This document shows positions 23,773 through 33,341 of a stretch of 56,768 bases of DNA, one piece after another. The notes under the pieces were generated by a model. It was not told where the DNA came from. It saw only the letters and a program-made list of their open reading frames with translations, and searched no databases. The position numbers and the translations under genes are program-made. The stretch is from RGIG5472 sp051867615 (lineage in GTDB: Bacteria; Bacillota; Clostridia; Oscillospirales; Oscillospiraceae). Location of the stretch: contig JBJDYU010000035.1 in the NCBI GenBank assembly GCA_051867615.1, forward strand, positions 1 to 56,768, read 5' to 3'. Within the stretch, counting starts at the first letter, position 1. Each line of letters opens with the position of its first letter.

Positions 23773-26079
23773 TTATTCCGCCTCTTTCGCGGCGGTCTTT
23801 TTCGCCGCAGGCTTCTTTGCCGCCGTTTTCGCCGTGGTCTTTTTCGCGGCGGGTTTCTTCTCCGCCGCTTTGGCCGCGGTCTTCTTCGCGGCAGGCTTCT
23901 TCGCCGCCGTTTTGGTGTCCGCCGGCGCTTCCGCCGTCTCCCCGGCGGCTTCGCCTTCGGCGGTCTTTTTCTTGTAATAGCCCCGCTTATCCTCCGGCAG
24001 GAAGCGCTCGCAGGCGGGGTTCACGCAGAAGGGCTTCTTGAAACCCCGGCCGGAGCGCTTGAACATGGTCTTGCCGCAGGAGGGACAGTCGTCCTTCACC
24101 GGCACGTCCCAGGTCATGAAGTCGCACTCGGGATACTTCTCGCAGCCGTAGTAGGTGTAGCCGTTGCGGGAGGTCTTTTTCAGGATGCGGCTGTCGCACT
24201 TGGGGCAGCGGCCGGGCATCTCCACCACAATGGGCTTGGTGAACTTACAGTCGGGATAGCCCGGGCAGGCCAGGAAGCGGCCGAAGCGGCTGGTGCGGAC
24301 CACGAGATTCCTCCCGCAGATGTCGCACTTCTCCTCGCTGACCTCGTCGGGAACCTTGAAGCGCTTGCCCTCCAGCGCCTCCTCCGCCTGCTCAAGGCTT
24401 TTGGAGAAGCCGTCGTAGAACTCGCCGATGAGCGCCCGCCACTCCTTCTGGCCCTCTTCCACCTCGTCCAGGCCCTTTTCCATGTTGGCGGTGAACTTCA
24501 CGTCCACGATGTCGGGGAAATACTCCTCCATCATCTGCTCCGTCACCACGCTGCCGAGGGGGGTGATCTTCAGATACTTCCCGTCCTTCACCACGTATTC
24601 CCGGTCAAGAATAGTGGAGACGGTGGCGGCGTAGGTGGAGGGACGGCCGATGCCCTGCTCCTCCATGGCGCGGATGAGGGTTGCGTCGGTGTAGCGGCTG
24701 GGAGGCTGGGTGAAGTGCTGCTCGGGCCTGAACTCTTTCAGCGTCACCACCTCGCCCTCTGTCAGGGCGGGCAGGGGGCTTTCCTTCTCCTCCTTGCCCT
24801 CCTCGTCCCGGCTCTCCTCATACACGGCGGTATAGCCGGAGAATTTCAGGCTGGAGGCGCTGGCGCGGAAGTCGTGCTTCCCCGCGCTGATCTCCACGCC
24901 CACGCTGTCATAGACGGCGTTGGCCATCTGGGAAGCCACAAAGCGGCTCCACACCAGGCGGTACAGCCGGTACTGCTCCGGCGTCAGGTCGCCCTTCACC
25001 CGCTCCGGCGTCAGCTCCACATTGCTGGGCCGGATGGCTTCGTGGGCATCCTGCGCACCGCTTTTCGCCTTGAAACGGCGGGTCTGGGCGGGATAGTAGG
25101 CCGCGCCGTAGCGGCCGAGAATGAACTGCTTCGCCGCCGCCAGCGCTTCCTCGGAGATGCGCAGGCTGTCGGTACGCATATAGGTGATGAGGCCCACGGC
25201 GCCCTCGCCGGCAATGTCCACGCCCTCATACAGCTGCTGGGCGATGGCCATGGTGCGGCGCGGCGTCATGTTCAGCTTGCGGCTGGCCTCCTGCTGCATG
25301 GTGGAGGTGGTGAAAGGGGGCGAGGGGCTGCGCTGCTTGTCGCTGCGTTTGACGCTTTTTACGCAGAAGGCCTCGTTCTTCACCGCCTCCGTCACCGCGG
25401 CCACGGCCTCGGCGGAGGGCAGCTCCTGCTTCTTCCCCTGCACGCCGTGATAATGCACGGTGAAGGGTGTGCGGCCGTCCTGCAGCAGCACCGCGTCCAG
25501 GGTCCAGTATTCCTCCGGCTGGAAGCGCTCGATCTCCTTTTCCCGCTCGTCCACCATACGGGTGGCCACGGACTGGACGCGTCCGGCGGAAAGGCCCCGG
25601 CGCACCTTTTTCCAGAGCAATGGCGAGAGCTGATAGCCCACGATGCGGTCCAGCACCCGCCGGGCCTGCTGGGCGTCCACCAGGCTCCGGTCGATCTCCC
25701 GGGGCTCGCGGATGCTCTCCTCCACCACCTTCTTCGTGATCTCGTTGAAGGTGACGCGGCGGGCCTTTTCATCGCTGAGCCCCAGCAGCTCCTTCAGATG
25801 CCAGCTGATGGCTTCGCCCTCCCGGTCCGGGTCGGTGGCGAGATAGACGATGTCGGCGGCGTCGGCGGCCTTTTTCAGCTCGCCGATCAGCTCCTCCTTG
25901 CCGCGGATGGGTTTATAGCTTGGCTCAAAACCGTTCTGGAGATCCACGCCCAGCACGCTCTTGGGCAGATCGCGGAGGTGGCCCATGCAGGCCTTCACTT
26001 CATAGTCCCGGCCCAGATACTTGCCGATGGTCTTGGCCTTGGCCGGAGACTCCACGATGACGAGATGCTTTTTTGCCAT
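23773..26079 (-). CDS. topA: DNA topoisomerase I (type IA) with Lys/Ala-rich tail
   Basis: 768-residue enzyme that relaxes negative supercoils. The TOPRIM domain opens with LVIVESPAKAKTIGKYLG and has the acidic DPDREGE. The active-site tyrosine is in YMRTDS, around residue 300. Three C4 zinc ribbons follow (CDICGRN, CPKCDSR, CPSCGKT and their partner Cys pairs). The last 47 residues are repeats of KKPAAKK and KTAAK, a histone H1-like basic tail (23776-23916) likely to bind DNA. The ATG at 26079 follows GGAGG; the ORF extends further upstream without support. Confidence 0.97.
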   Translation of the reverse strand: MAKKHLVIVESPAKAKTIGKYLGRDYEVKACMGHLRDLPKSVLGVDLQNGFEPSYKPIRGKEELIGELKKAADAADIVYLATDPDREGEAISWHLKELLGLSDEKARRVTFNEITKKVVEESIREPREIDRSLVDAQQARRVLDRIVGYQLSPLLWKKVRRGLSAGRVQSVATRMVDEREKEIERFQPEEYWTLDAVLLQDGRTPFTVHYHGVQGKKQELPSAEAVAAVTEAVKNEAFCVKSVKRSDKQRSPSPPFTTSTMQQEASRKLNMTPRRTMAIAQQLYEGVDIAGEGAVGLITYMRTDSLRISEEALAAAKQFILGRYGAAYYPAQTRRFKAKSGAQDAHEAIRPSNVELTPERVKGDLTPEQYRLYRLVWSRFVASQMANAVYDSVGVEISAGKHDFRASASSLKFSGYTAVYEESRDEEGKEEKESPLPALTEGEVVTLKEFRPEQHFTQPPSRYTDATLIRAMEEQGIGRPSTYAATVSTILDREYVVKDGKYLKITPLGSVVTEQMMEEYFPDIVDVKFTANMEKGLDEVEEGQKEWRALIGEFYDGFSKSLEQAEEALEGKRFKVPDEVSEEKCDICGRNLVVRTSRFGRFLACPGYPDCKFTKPIVVEMPGRCPKCDSRILKKTSRNGYTYYGCEKYPECDFMTWDVPVKDDCPSCGKTMFKRSGRGFKKPFCVNPACERFLPEDKRGYYKKKTAEGEAAGETAEAPADTKTAAKKPAAKKTAAKAAEKKPAAKKTTAKTAAKKPAAKKTAAKEAE

Positions 26080-26182
26080 AGTTTCCTCCGAGTGTACGTT
26101 TGTTTCGCTGTATCGCAGGCGGCGCGGCGGAGCCGCGTTCGCCTTCATTTTCCTTATAAAACAGGGGCTTTCAGGAGCCACA

Positions 26183-27406
26183 TCAGTCCGTCAGCTCCAC
26201 GGCGCGGCGGAAGCGCTTGCCGCTTTCCTCCTCCGCGAGGCCCTCCATCACCAGCACCGTCAGCGCCGAGAGGACGCGGCGGGCGGTCAGGCCCGTGGCC
26301 TCCACCACCTCGTCCGTCTGTAAGGCTTCTTCGCCCGGCAGGGCGCGCAGCACGGCGATCTGGTCGTCGCTGAGACTCAGCTCCGGCGCGGAGAGGGACA
26401 CGGCGCGAAGCGCCTGCTGCGCCCGCGCAGCTTCCTCCCGCTCCTCCTCCCGGGCCTCCGCCCGCTTCTGCCTGGCCTGATGGCCCAGCTCCCGGGGCGT
26501 TTCAAACTCCCTTGCCGTCACTTTGTCCGGATAGACCGCCTGATATTCCCGCAGGATGTCCCAGGCCTCCGTCACCAGGGCCGCGCCCTCCTTGATGAGC
26601 GCATTGCAGCCCCGGCTCATTTCCGCGTCGATGCCGCCGGGAACGGCGAACACGTCCCGCCCCTGCTCCAGCGCCGTGTGGGCGGTGTTCAGTGCGCCGC
26701 TGCGTCTCTCCGGCGCCTCCACCACCACGGTGCCGAGGGCAAGGCCGGAGATGATGCGGTTGCGGATGGGAAAATGCCCACCCCTGGGCTCCGTCCCCGG
26801 GGCGTATTCCGAAAGGATAGCGCCGGAAGCGGCCACATCCTCGTAAAGATAGCGGTTTTCCGGCGGGTAGACCACGTCGATGCCGCAGCCGAGGACGGAA
26901 ATGGTCCGTCCTCCCGCCCGGAGCGCGCCCCGCAGCGCGGCGGCGTCGATGCCCTGGGCCATGCCGGAGACCACCACCGCGCCCTGCTTCGCAAGGCCGT
27001 AGCCCAGCTCCTCCGCCGAACGCACGCCGTAAGGCGTGGCGGCGCGGGTACCCACCATGGCGATGGCGACCTCCTCGTCCACCACCGGGAGCCTGCCGCG
27101 CAGGTAGAGCAGCACAGGCGGATCGAAGATGTTTTTAAGCCTTCCGGGGTACGCCGCATCCTGCAGCGTCAGCACCTGCAGGCCCAGCCGCTCGCACTCG
27201 CCCAGCACCCGGTCCGCCTCTTTCAGGCTCTTATCCTCCAGCAGCTTCGCCTGCCCCCGGGAAAGGCCCTCTACCCGCGAAAGCTCCTCGCTTTCCGCGT
27301 AGTAAACGCCCTCCGGCGTGCCGAACTGCGCCAGCAGCCGCAGCCGGGAGAGGTTGCTGAGCCCCTTGAGCGTATTGAGCCAGAGCCAGTACTTCAAAGA
27401 CGACAT
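26183..27406 (-). CDS. dprA: DNA-processing protein DprA
   Basis: 407-residue protein that loads RecA on incoming single-stranded DNA in natural transformation. A SAM-like N-terminal part (about 1-70) precedes the Rossmann fold with VGTRAATPYG, VSGMAQGIDAAALRGAL, GCGIDVVYP and the phosphate-binding RNRIISGLA. A winged-helix domain closes the protein after a charged linker. GGAGG precedes the ATG. Presence does not prove competence, since dprA is nearly universal; it sits directly upstream of topA, a very common arrangement. Confidence 0.96.
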   Translation of the reverse strand: MSSLKYWLWLNTLKGLSNLSRLRLLAQFGTPEGVYYAESEELSRVEGLSRGQAKLLEDKSLKEADRVLGECERLGLQVLTLQDAAYPGRLKNIFDPPVLLYLRGRLPVVDEEVAIAMVGTRAATPYGVRSAEELGYGLAKQGAVVVSGMAQGIDAAALRGALRAGGRTISVLGCGIDVVYPPENRYLYEDVAASGAILSEYAPGTEPRGGHFPIRNRIISGLALGTVVVEAPERRSGALNTAHTALEQGRDVFAVPGGIDAEMSRGCNALIKEGAALVTEAWDILREYQAVYPDKVTAREFETPRELGHQARQKRAEAREEEREEAARAQQALRAVSLSAPELSLSDDQIAVLRALPGEEALQTDEVVEATGLTARRVLSALTVLVMEGLAEEESGKRFRRAVELTD

Positions 27407-27450
27407 GGCGCCTCCCGCCCTTTCTCCCCGGCCCGCCGGGGTCTTTCTCT

Positions 27451-28206
27451 CTAACGGTACATCTCCCAGAGCAGCACCGCGGCGGCAGCCGCCGCGTTCA
27501 GCGACTCGCAGCGCGGCGACATGGGGATCTTCACCGTGCGGTTGCAGTGCCGCAGGACTTCATCGCTGAGACCCCGGCCCTCGCTTCCCACGGCCACGGC
27601 GGCCCGGGAAAGGTCCACCTCCCGCACATCCGCCGTATCCTCCCGCAGGGCCGCGCCGTAAAGGGGGATGTCCGCCCGCTCCAGCAGCGCCGACAGCTCC
27701 GAAAGCTCGCAGCGCCAGACGCTGCGGCGGAACAGCACGCCCATGGCGGAGCGGAGGGTCTTGGGGTTATACACATCCGCGCAGCCGGGGAGCAGGAACA
27801 GCCCGTCGCAGTCAAAGGCGTCCGCCGTGCGGAGGATGGTGCCCACGTTCCCCGGGTCCTGCACGCCGTCCAGCACCAGATAGTGCCGGCCTGTCAGCTC
27901 CTTTGGCGGCGCGCTCTCCCGCATACGGCAGGAGAACACCACGCCCTGGGGCGTTTCCATGGGGCTGACGGATCGCATGACGCTCTCCGTCACCTCCGCC
28001 GTCCGCACAGTGTCCGGCAAGGGCGGCAGCGCCGTCCCCTCCGTATACAGCACGGCCAGCACCTCCGCCCCCCACTGTGCCGCCTCCCGCAGGAGCTTGG
28101 GGCTGTCGCAGAAAAACTCCCGCGTCTGCTCGCGGCAGCTCCGGGACGCGGCGAGACGCCGCAAATGGACGCAGAGGGGGTTCTGCCGGCTGGTGATCCG
28201 CTCCAT
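27451..28206 (-). CDS. SpoU/TrmH-family RNA methyltransferase
   Basis: 251-residue knotted methyltransferase that places a 2'-O-methyl group on rRNA or tRNA using S-adenosylmethionine. The N-terminal substrate-binding part (ITSRQNPLCVHLRRLA) and the SPOUT motifs are visible: LDGVQDPGNVGTILRTADAF, VGSEGRGLSDEVL and the end IPMSPRCESLNAAAAAAVLL. The exact target (for example 23S rRNA, RlmB-like) cannot be fixed. AAAGGAGG precedes the ATG. It is 44 bases upstream of dprA. Confidence 0.9.
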   Translation of the reverse strand: MERITSRQNPLCVHLRRLAASRSCREQTREFFCDSPKLLREAAQWGAEVLAVLYTEGTALPPLPDTVRTAEVTESVMRSVSPMETPQGVVFSCRMRESAPPKELTGRHYLVLDGVQDPGNVGTILRTADAFDCDGLFLLPGCADVYNPKTLRSAMGVLFRRSVWRCELSELSALLERADIPLYGAALREDTADVREVDLSRAAVAVGSEGRGLSDEVLRHCNRTVKIPMSPRCESLNAAAAAAVLLWEMYR

Positions 28207-28293
28207 AGGGCGCCTCCTTTCTTCTTCACGGGGTAAGGCGCCGCCCCCTCCCAGCCCCAGGCGGGAGCAGGAAAGCGGCGGCGCGGCGTTATA

Positions 28294-29796
28294 TCAGTCC
28301 AAAGGTTTCATCGTGGGGAACAGGATCACGTCGCGGATGGAATCCGCGCCGGTGAGCAGCATGACGCAGCGGTCGATGCCGATGCCGAGACCGCCCGTGG
28401 GGGGCATACCGTATTCCAGGGCGTTGATGAAATCCTCGTCCATCATCTCCGCCTCGTCGTCGCCCTTGGCCCGCAGCTCCACCTGCTTCTGGAAGCGCTG
28501 CTTCTGGTCGATGGGGTCGTTCAGCTCGCTGAAGGCGTTGCCCATCTCGCTGCGGCAGATGAACAGCTCAAAGCGCTCGGTGAGGCGCGGGTCCTTGGGG
28601 GAGCGCTTGGCGAGAGGCGACACGTCCACCGGATGCATGGTGATGAAGGTGGGCTGGATGATCTTCTCCTCCACCTTCTGGTCGTAGCACTCATAGAGGG
28701 CGTGTCCCCAGGTGGGCTCCACGCCGTCCATGTCCACGCCCACGCGCTTCGCGGCGGCCACGGCCTCAGCGTCATCGCTGATGGCCATGAAGTCCACGCC
28801 CAGGTACTCCTTCACCGCCTCCGCCATGGTCATGCGGCGGAAGCCGGGGGCGAGAGAGATCTTCTCTCCCTGCCACTCCACCTCGTAGGTGCCGAGGATC
28901 TCCCTGGCCGCGCCGGAGAGCAGGTCCTCAAACAGGTCCATCATGTCGTTGAAATCGGCGTAAGCCTGGTACAGCTCCACCGTGGTGAACTCAGGGTTGT
29001 GCTTGGTGTCCATGCCCTCGTTGCGGAAGATGCGGCCCACCTCGTACACCCGCTCCAAACCGCCCACGATGAGCCGCTTCAGGTGCAGCTCCGTGGCGAT
29101 ACGCATATACATATCGATATCCAGCGTGTTGTGGTGGGTGATAAAGGGCCGGGCGGCGGCGCCGCCGGCGATGGTATTCAGCACAGGGGTCTCCACCTCC
29201 ATGTAGCCCCGGCCGTCCAGGAAATTCCGCAGGTACTTCACGAAGGCGCTGCGGATCTCAAAATTCCGCCGGGACTCCGGGTTCATGATGAGGTCCACAT
29301 AGCGCTGGCGGTAGCGCAGCTCCTTGTCCGTCAGGCCGTGGAACTTCTCCGGCAGGGGCAGCAGGGATTTGCTCAGCAGCTTCACGTCCTTGCAGCGGAC
29401 GCTCATCTCGCCGCGCTGGGTGCGGAACACCTCGCCCGTCACGCCCACGATGTCGCCGATGTCGTACTTCTTAAAACGGTTATAGACCTCCTCGTCCATC
29501 TCGTCCTTCCGGGCGTAGAGCTGGATGCGGCCGGACTTATCCTGCAAATCGCAGAAGCTGACCTTGCCCATGCCGCGCTTGCTCATCAGGCGGCCCGCCA
29601 CGGTGACGGCAGCGCCCTCCAGCGCGTCAAAGTTGTCCTTGATCTCCTGGGCATGGTGGCTCGCGGCGAAGCGGGTCTCCTGGAAGGGGTCACGGCCCTC
29701 CTGCTGGAGCGTGTGCAGCTTTTCGCGGCGGACCCGGAGGATCTCACTCAGGTCCTGCTGCATTTCCTGACGGGGGTTTTCCATCTGTTCAGACAT
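28294..29796 (-). CDS. lysS: Lysyl-tRNA synthetase, class II
   Basis: 500-residue enzyme that charges tRNA-Lys. The anticodon-binding OB fold covers about 50-180 (VTVAGRLMSKRGMGKVSF). The catalytic core shows motif 2 (RIFRNEGMDTKHNPEFT) and motif 3 (GGLGIGIDRCVMLLT). AGGGAGAG precedes the ATG. It is 33 bases after greA, and the pair shares a strong promoter, a common Firmicutes arrangement. Confidence 0.97.
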   Translation of the reverse strand: MSEQMENPRQEMQQDLSEILRVRREKLHTLQQEGRDPFQETRFAASHHAQEIKDNFDALEGAAVTVAGRLMSKRGMGKVSFCDLQDKSGRIQLYARKDEMDEEVYNRFKKYDIGDIVGVTGEVFRTQRGEMSVRCKDVKLLSKSLLPLPEKFHGLTDKELRYRQRYVDLIMNPESRRNFEIRSAFVKYLRNFLDGRGYMEVETPVLNTIAGGAAARPFITHHNTLDIDMYMRIATELHLKRLIVGGLERVYEVGRIFRNEGMDTKHNPEFTTVELYQAYADFNDMMDLFEDLLSGAAREILGTYEVEWQGEKISLAPGFRRMTMAEAVKEYLGVDFMAISDDAEAVAAAKRVGVDMDGVEPTWGHALYECYDQKVEEKIIQPTFITMHPVDVSPLAKRSPKDPRLTERFELFICRSEMGNAFSELNDPIDQKQRFQKQVELRAKGDDEAEMMDEDFINALEYGMPPTGGLGIGIDRCVMLLTGADSIRDVILFPTMKPLD

Positions 29797-29829
29797 AGCT
29801 TGTCTCTCCCTTGTCTTTTTCTCGCTTGT

Positions 29830-30306
29830 TCAGCGCTCGATGCTCTCGATGCGGTAGGGGATGACGCCGCTGGGGGCTTCCACCCGGACCTCGTCCCCCG
29901 CCCGGGCGCCCATGACGGCCCTGCCGAAGGGGGAATCCTCGCTCATGGCGCCGTGCATGGCGTCCGCCTCCTGAGAGCCCACGATCTTGAAGGCGGGCAT
30001 GGTCTTGCCGGAATTCAGGTTCGTCACCACCACGCGGCAGCCGATGGTCACGCGGTCGCCGTCCGCGGCGCCCTCGTCGATGATGACGGCGTGCTCCAGG
30101 ATCTCCTCCAGCTCCGCGATGCGGGAATAGAGCTTGCCCTGCTCGTTCTTCGCCTCATCGTACTCGCTGTTCTCGCTGAGGTCGCCGAAGCCCCGGGCGA
30201 TCTTGATCTGCTCGGAGACCTCGTCCGCGCGGGTGGTCTTGCTGTATTCCAGCTCCGCCTTCAGCTCGTTGAAGCGCTCCTGGCTCATTTTGAATTCCTT
30301 TTTCAT
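29830..30306 (-). CDS. greA: Transcription elongation factor GreA
   Basis: 158-residue factor that rescues backtracked RNA polymerase by stimulating transcript cleavage. The N-terminal coiled coil has the acidic tip in GDLSENSEYDEAK; the C-terminal FKBP-like domain contains SPFGRAVMGARAGDEV. Two starts are possible: 30315 would leave no gap after AAAGG, whereas 30306 has AAAGGA with 8 bases of spacing, so I chose 30306. First gene of the greA-lysS unit. Confidence 0.95.
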   Translation of the reverse strand: MKKEFKMSQERFNELKAELEYSKTTRADEVSEQIKIARGFGDLSENSEYDEAKNEQGKLYSRIAELEEILEHAVIIDEGAADGDRVTIGCRVVVTNLNSGKTMPAFKIVGSQEADAMHGAMSEDSPFGRAVMGARAGDEVRVEAPSGVIPYRIESIER

Positions 30307-30392
30307 GGTGGTCATCCTTTCTGCTGGTCGTATCGCGTCCGGAAAGCGCCGTTTCGGGACACGGATTTCCTTATTATAATGTATCAGATTGC

Positions 30393-30421
30393 ATTATAGT
30401 GAGGATTCCCTGTGCTGTCAA
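30393..30421 (-). promoter_or_regulatory. greA-lysS promoter, full consensus
   Basis: TTGACA (30416-30421), 17-nt spacer, TATAAT (30393-30398) on the minus strand: a perfect sigma-A promoter, as expected for essential genes. Confidence 0.9.
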
Positions 30422-30466
30422 GAAAAGTTTTTGTGAACCAAGGGGCAAAAAAGCGGGAAAAATGTG

Positions 30467-31180
30467 TCAAAACCTGTCCCCTCGGCTCCTGACGCCGATC
30501 TCCTCCGCCGCAAGGGCCCCGCCCTGCCGGAGGGCGGCGAAAAACGCCCCCGTTTCCACGCCGGGCGGGACCTCCGCCATCCGCTCCGGCGGGAGGACGA
30601 AGCGGGGCGGCTCCGCCCATTCTCCCGCGCCCAGACGCAAAACCGGGGGCCTCCCCTCTCCCCTGCCGGCGGTGAAGTCCAGCAGCGTCTCCGCCCGGGC
30701 GGTCTGCTCCATATCGATGAGCCGCAGCGACGCGCCGGACTCCCGCCGAAGCGCAAGCTGCAGCGCTTCCGCCCCGGGGCAGAGCGTCAGCTCCACCCGG
30801 CCCACCCGGCGGGAGAGCAGCCGCACGGCCCGCTCCACCTCCGCCGTGACCCGCTCCGCCGCCACGGCCACGCTGCCGCCAAGGCCCCGGCTGGATCGCT
30901 CCGCCAGCGTCCACTGACTCGCCTTTTCCCGCAGGAGGGGCGAGGAGTCCACCGGCAGTATGCCAAAGCGGCGGAAGCGCTCTTGCTCCCGGAAATCCGC
31001 CGGGAACACGCAAAACCGCACGCCCTGCCGCCGCAGCAGCCGCGCCGCCCGCTCCGCCGCGAGGCGCTTCGCAAGCCCCCTGCCTTCGGGCAGGCGGACT
31101 GTGTAAAACCGCATCCCAAGCCAGCTCTCTTCGCCATATGTCAGACGCCCGCCTCTTCCCGAAAGCACCAGTCCCGTCAT
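30467..31180 (-). CDS. Hypothetical protein, no recognised family
   Basis: About 237 residues, rich in Arg, Leu, Ala and Gly. The start is uncertain: ATG at 31180 has GGGAGG 11 bases ahead, while ATG at 31204 has no ribosome site. No signal peptide, membrane span or motif that I recognise. The middle, from RVTAEVERAVRLLSRRVGRVEL on, could be helical followed by short strands (LTLCPGAEALQLAL). It lies between the EnvC-like gene (67 bases upstream) and the greA promoter, so it may be the last gene of the ftsE-ftsX unit. Reading-frame integrity over 700 bases and lack of a better frame support it being coding. Confidence 0.65.
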   Translation of the reverse strand: MTGLVLSGRGGRLTYGEESWLGMRFYTVRLPEGRGLAKRLAAERAARLLRRQGVRFCVFPADFREQERFRRFGILPVDSSPLLREKASQWTLAERSSRGLGGSVAVAAERVTAEVERAVRLLSRRVGRVELTLCPGAEALQLALRRESGASLRLIDMEQTARAETLLDFTAGRGEGRPPVLRLGAGEWAEPPRFVLPPERMAEVPPGVETGAFFAALRQGGALAAEEIGVRSRGDRF

Positions 31181-31247
31181 CAAAAACATCGCCTCCCGCA
31201 CCATGGTATGGCGCGAAAGGCGATGCTATACATTTCTATGCTGCCGC

Positions 31248-32444
31248 TTACCAAGCCTTGATATAGTCCGTCAGGTAGGTTAGCGGGTCGATGCGGCTGC
31301 CGTTCTCCGTGATCTCAAAATGCAGGTGCGGGCCGGTGGAATTGCCGGTGGAGCCGGTGATGCCGATGACGTCGCCCTGGGACACCACATCTCCCACGGA
31401 GACGTTGCGCTGGCTCAGGTGGGCGTAGAGCGTGGTGTTGCCGGTGCCGTGGCTGATGACCACATAGTTGCCGTAGGAGCTGCCCTTCTGGGAGATGATG
31501 ACCGTGCCGGCCTTGGCCGCGAGGACCTTGCTGGTGTAGCCCACGCCGGCGATATCCACGCCCTTATGGGTCTCCGCCCGGCCCGTCACGGGGTTGATGC
31601 GGGAGCCGAAGGGGGAGCTGATGCGCTTGCTGGTGGTGACGGGCCAGATGTAGCCGCCGTAGGTCGCCGCAGGGGTATTATTGCCGGAGTTCGCCAGCTG
31701 CTGCTGCATCTGGCGGATCTGCGCGTCGATGCTGCTGGCCTCTTTCTCCTCCGCCTGAAGCAGCTTGAGGTAGGTGTCCTTATCCTGGGAGAGCTGATTC
31801 ACCAGCTCGGCGGCCTCCGCCATCTGGCTTTGCAGCTCCTGCCGCTTCTGCTCCAGCAGCTTCTTCTGCTCCTGCGCCTCCTGCAGGCTCTCCTCCAGCG
31901 TGGCCTTCTTCTCCTGGATCTCCTGCCGCAGACGGCGCATCCCGTCAAAGACCCGCTGGTCGGCCTCCATGACCTCTCCCACGTCGTCCAGGGCGCTCAG
32001 CAGCTCGGCAAAATCACTGACGTTGAACAGCACCGACCAGTAGGACACCGTGCCGTTCTCCTCCATGGCGCGGACGCGGCTGCAGAACAGCTCATGCTGC
32101 GCCGCCTCCTGCGCCTCCGCCTCCGCCAGCTCCTCCTTGGTCGTGGCGATAAGGTTCTCGTACTTCCGGATCTGCTCCTCCGCGTTCTCGACCTCCGCAC
32201 GGATCATGTCGCTCTGCTGGTCCAGCAGCTCCTTGCGGGCGGTGGCGTCGGCGGACTCCGCCTTCAGCCGGTCGATCTCCTTTTGCAGCGACGCCTTGTT
32301 GGAGGCGATCTCCTCCGCCTGCTCCTTCAGCTTATCGATGTCCGCCTGGGTCACGGCCTGGGCGGGCAGGGCGCTTTCGGTAAACAGCGCCAGGACCATC
32401 ACCAGAGCCATGGCCAGCGCCAGAAATTTGTACGTTTTTCTCAT
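31248..32444 (-). CDS. EnvC-like murein hydrolase/activator, M23 domain
   Basis: 398-residue exported protein. A signal peptide covers about 1-30 (AMALVMVLALFTESALPAQA). Long coiled coils follow to about 250 (KEIDRLKAES, LLEQKRQELQSQMAEA), then a C-terminal M23 peptidase fold with HKGVDIAG, HGTGNTTLYAHLSQ and GPHLHFEI. All metal ligands (HxxxD, HxH) appear present, so it may cut peptidoglycan itself, unlike E. coli EnvC. It starts 12 bases after ftsX ends, which fits the FtsEX-controlled hydrolase or activator model (known for EnvC, PcsB and CwlO). Confidence 0.92.
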   Translation of the reverse strand: MRKTYKFLALAMALVMVLALFTESALPAQAVTQADIDKLKEQAEEIASNKASLQKEIDRLKAESADATARKELLDQQSDMIRAEVENAEEQIRKYENLIATTKEELAEAEAQEAAQHELFCSRVRAMEENGTVSYWSVLFNVSDFAELLSALDDVGEVMEADQRVFDGMRRLRQEIQEKKATLEESLQEAQEQKKLLEQKRQELQSQMAEAAELVNQLSQDKDTYLKLLQAEEKEASSIDAQIRQMQQQLANSGNNTPAATYGGYIWPVTTSKRISSPFGSRINPVTGRAETHKGVDIAGVGYTSKVLAAKAGTVIISQKGSSYGNYVVISHGTGNTTLYAHLSQRNVSVGDVVSQGDVIGITGSTGNSTGPHLHFEITENGSRIDPLTYLTDYIKAW

Positions 32445-32456
32445 GGCGGCCTCCTT

Positions 32457-33341
32457 TTACACCTGCAAGAACTTCCGGATGGCGGAAAGGCTGCCGCAGA
32501 CGCCGATGAACACGCCCGCGGCGGCAAACACGCCCGCCACCGGCAGCCAGATGGTCTTGAAGTCGATGACGTGCAGCAGCTCGATGGTGTCGCTCCCCGC
32601 GACGCCCCGGGCCACCGCCGAATACAGCAGCCATTGCAGCCCGAAGGCGATGACCGCGCTGAGCAGGCCGAACAGCAATCCCTCGAACACGAAAGGCCAG
32701 CGGATGAAGCCATCCGTGGCGCCCACCATCTTCATGATGGCGATCTCGTCCCGGCGGTCAAAGGTGGTGAGCTTGATGGTGTTGGAAATGATGAACATGG
32801 AGACGATGAACAGGATGGCGATGAGGGTCAGACACACCACGCCCGCGATGTTCCGCACGGCCACAAAGCCGCCCGCGATCTGCTCATAGGCGTTGACCTT
32901 GGCGATGCCCTCCACCGACGCCACCGCTTGCCGCGTCGCCTCGGTCTTTTCGATATCCAGCGTGCGGATGGCGTAGCGGTGCCGGAAGGTCTCCGCGTCC
33001 AGATCCTGGAACAGCGGGTCGTCCTCATACTTCTCCTGGAAGGCCTCCATGGCCTCCTCCCGGGAGATGAAGGTGATCTCGCCCACGTTATCGAGCTTTT
33101 CCAGCTCCTTCTGCAGCGCCCGGGCCTCCGTCTCCGACAGCGTCTCGTCCACGTAGGCCAGGATCTCATACTCGCTCTCCAGCTCGCTCAGCAGGTTCTG
33201 GGCGTTCAGCGCCACCAGAGAGAAGGTGCCCATGATGAGCAGGCAGGCCACCGTGATGCCCACAGCCGCAAAGGACATGAAGCCGTGGGTGAACATATTG
33301 GACAGGCCCTCTTTGAAAAAGTATCCCACTTCGTGCTTCAT
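32457..33341 (-). CDS. ftsX: Cell-division protein FtsX
   Basis: 294-residue membrane protein forming the FtsEX complex. One N-terminal span (about 20-42) is followed by an extracytoplasmic domain to about 165 that would contact the hydrolase coiled coil. Three C-terminal spans follow, with the conserved MKMVGATDGFIRWPF between them. Its ATG overlaps the ftsE stop (ATGA). FtsEX is not an exporter; it passes ATP-driven motion to a wall hydrolase, here the next gene. Confidence 0.95.
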   Translation of the reverse strand: MKHEVGYFFKEGLSNMFTHGFMSFAAVGITVACLLIMGTFSLVALNAQNLLSELESEYEILAYVDETLSETEARALQKELEKLDNVGEITFISREEAMEAFQEKYEDDPLFQDLDAETFRHRYAIRTLDIEKTEATRQAVASVEGIAKVNAYEQIAGGFVAVRNIAGVVCLTLIAILFIVSMFIISNTIKLTTFDRRDEIAIMKMVGATDGFIRWPFVFEGLLFGLLSAVIAFGLQWLLYSAVARGVAGSDTIELLHVIDFKTIWLPVAGVFAAAGVFIGVCGSLSAIRKFLQV

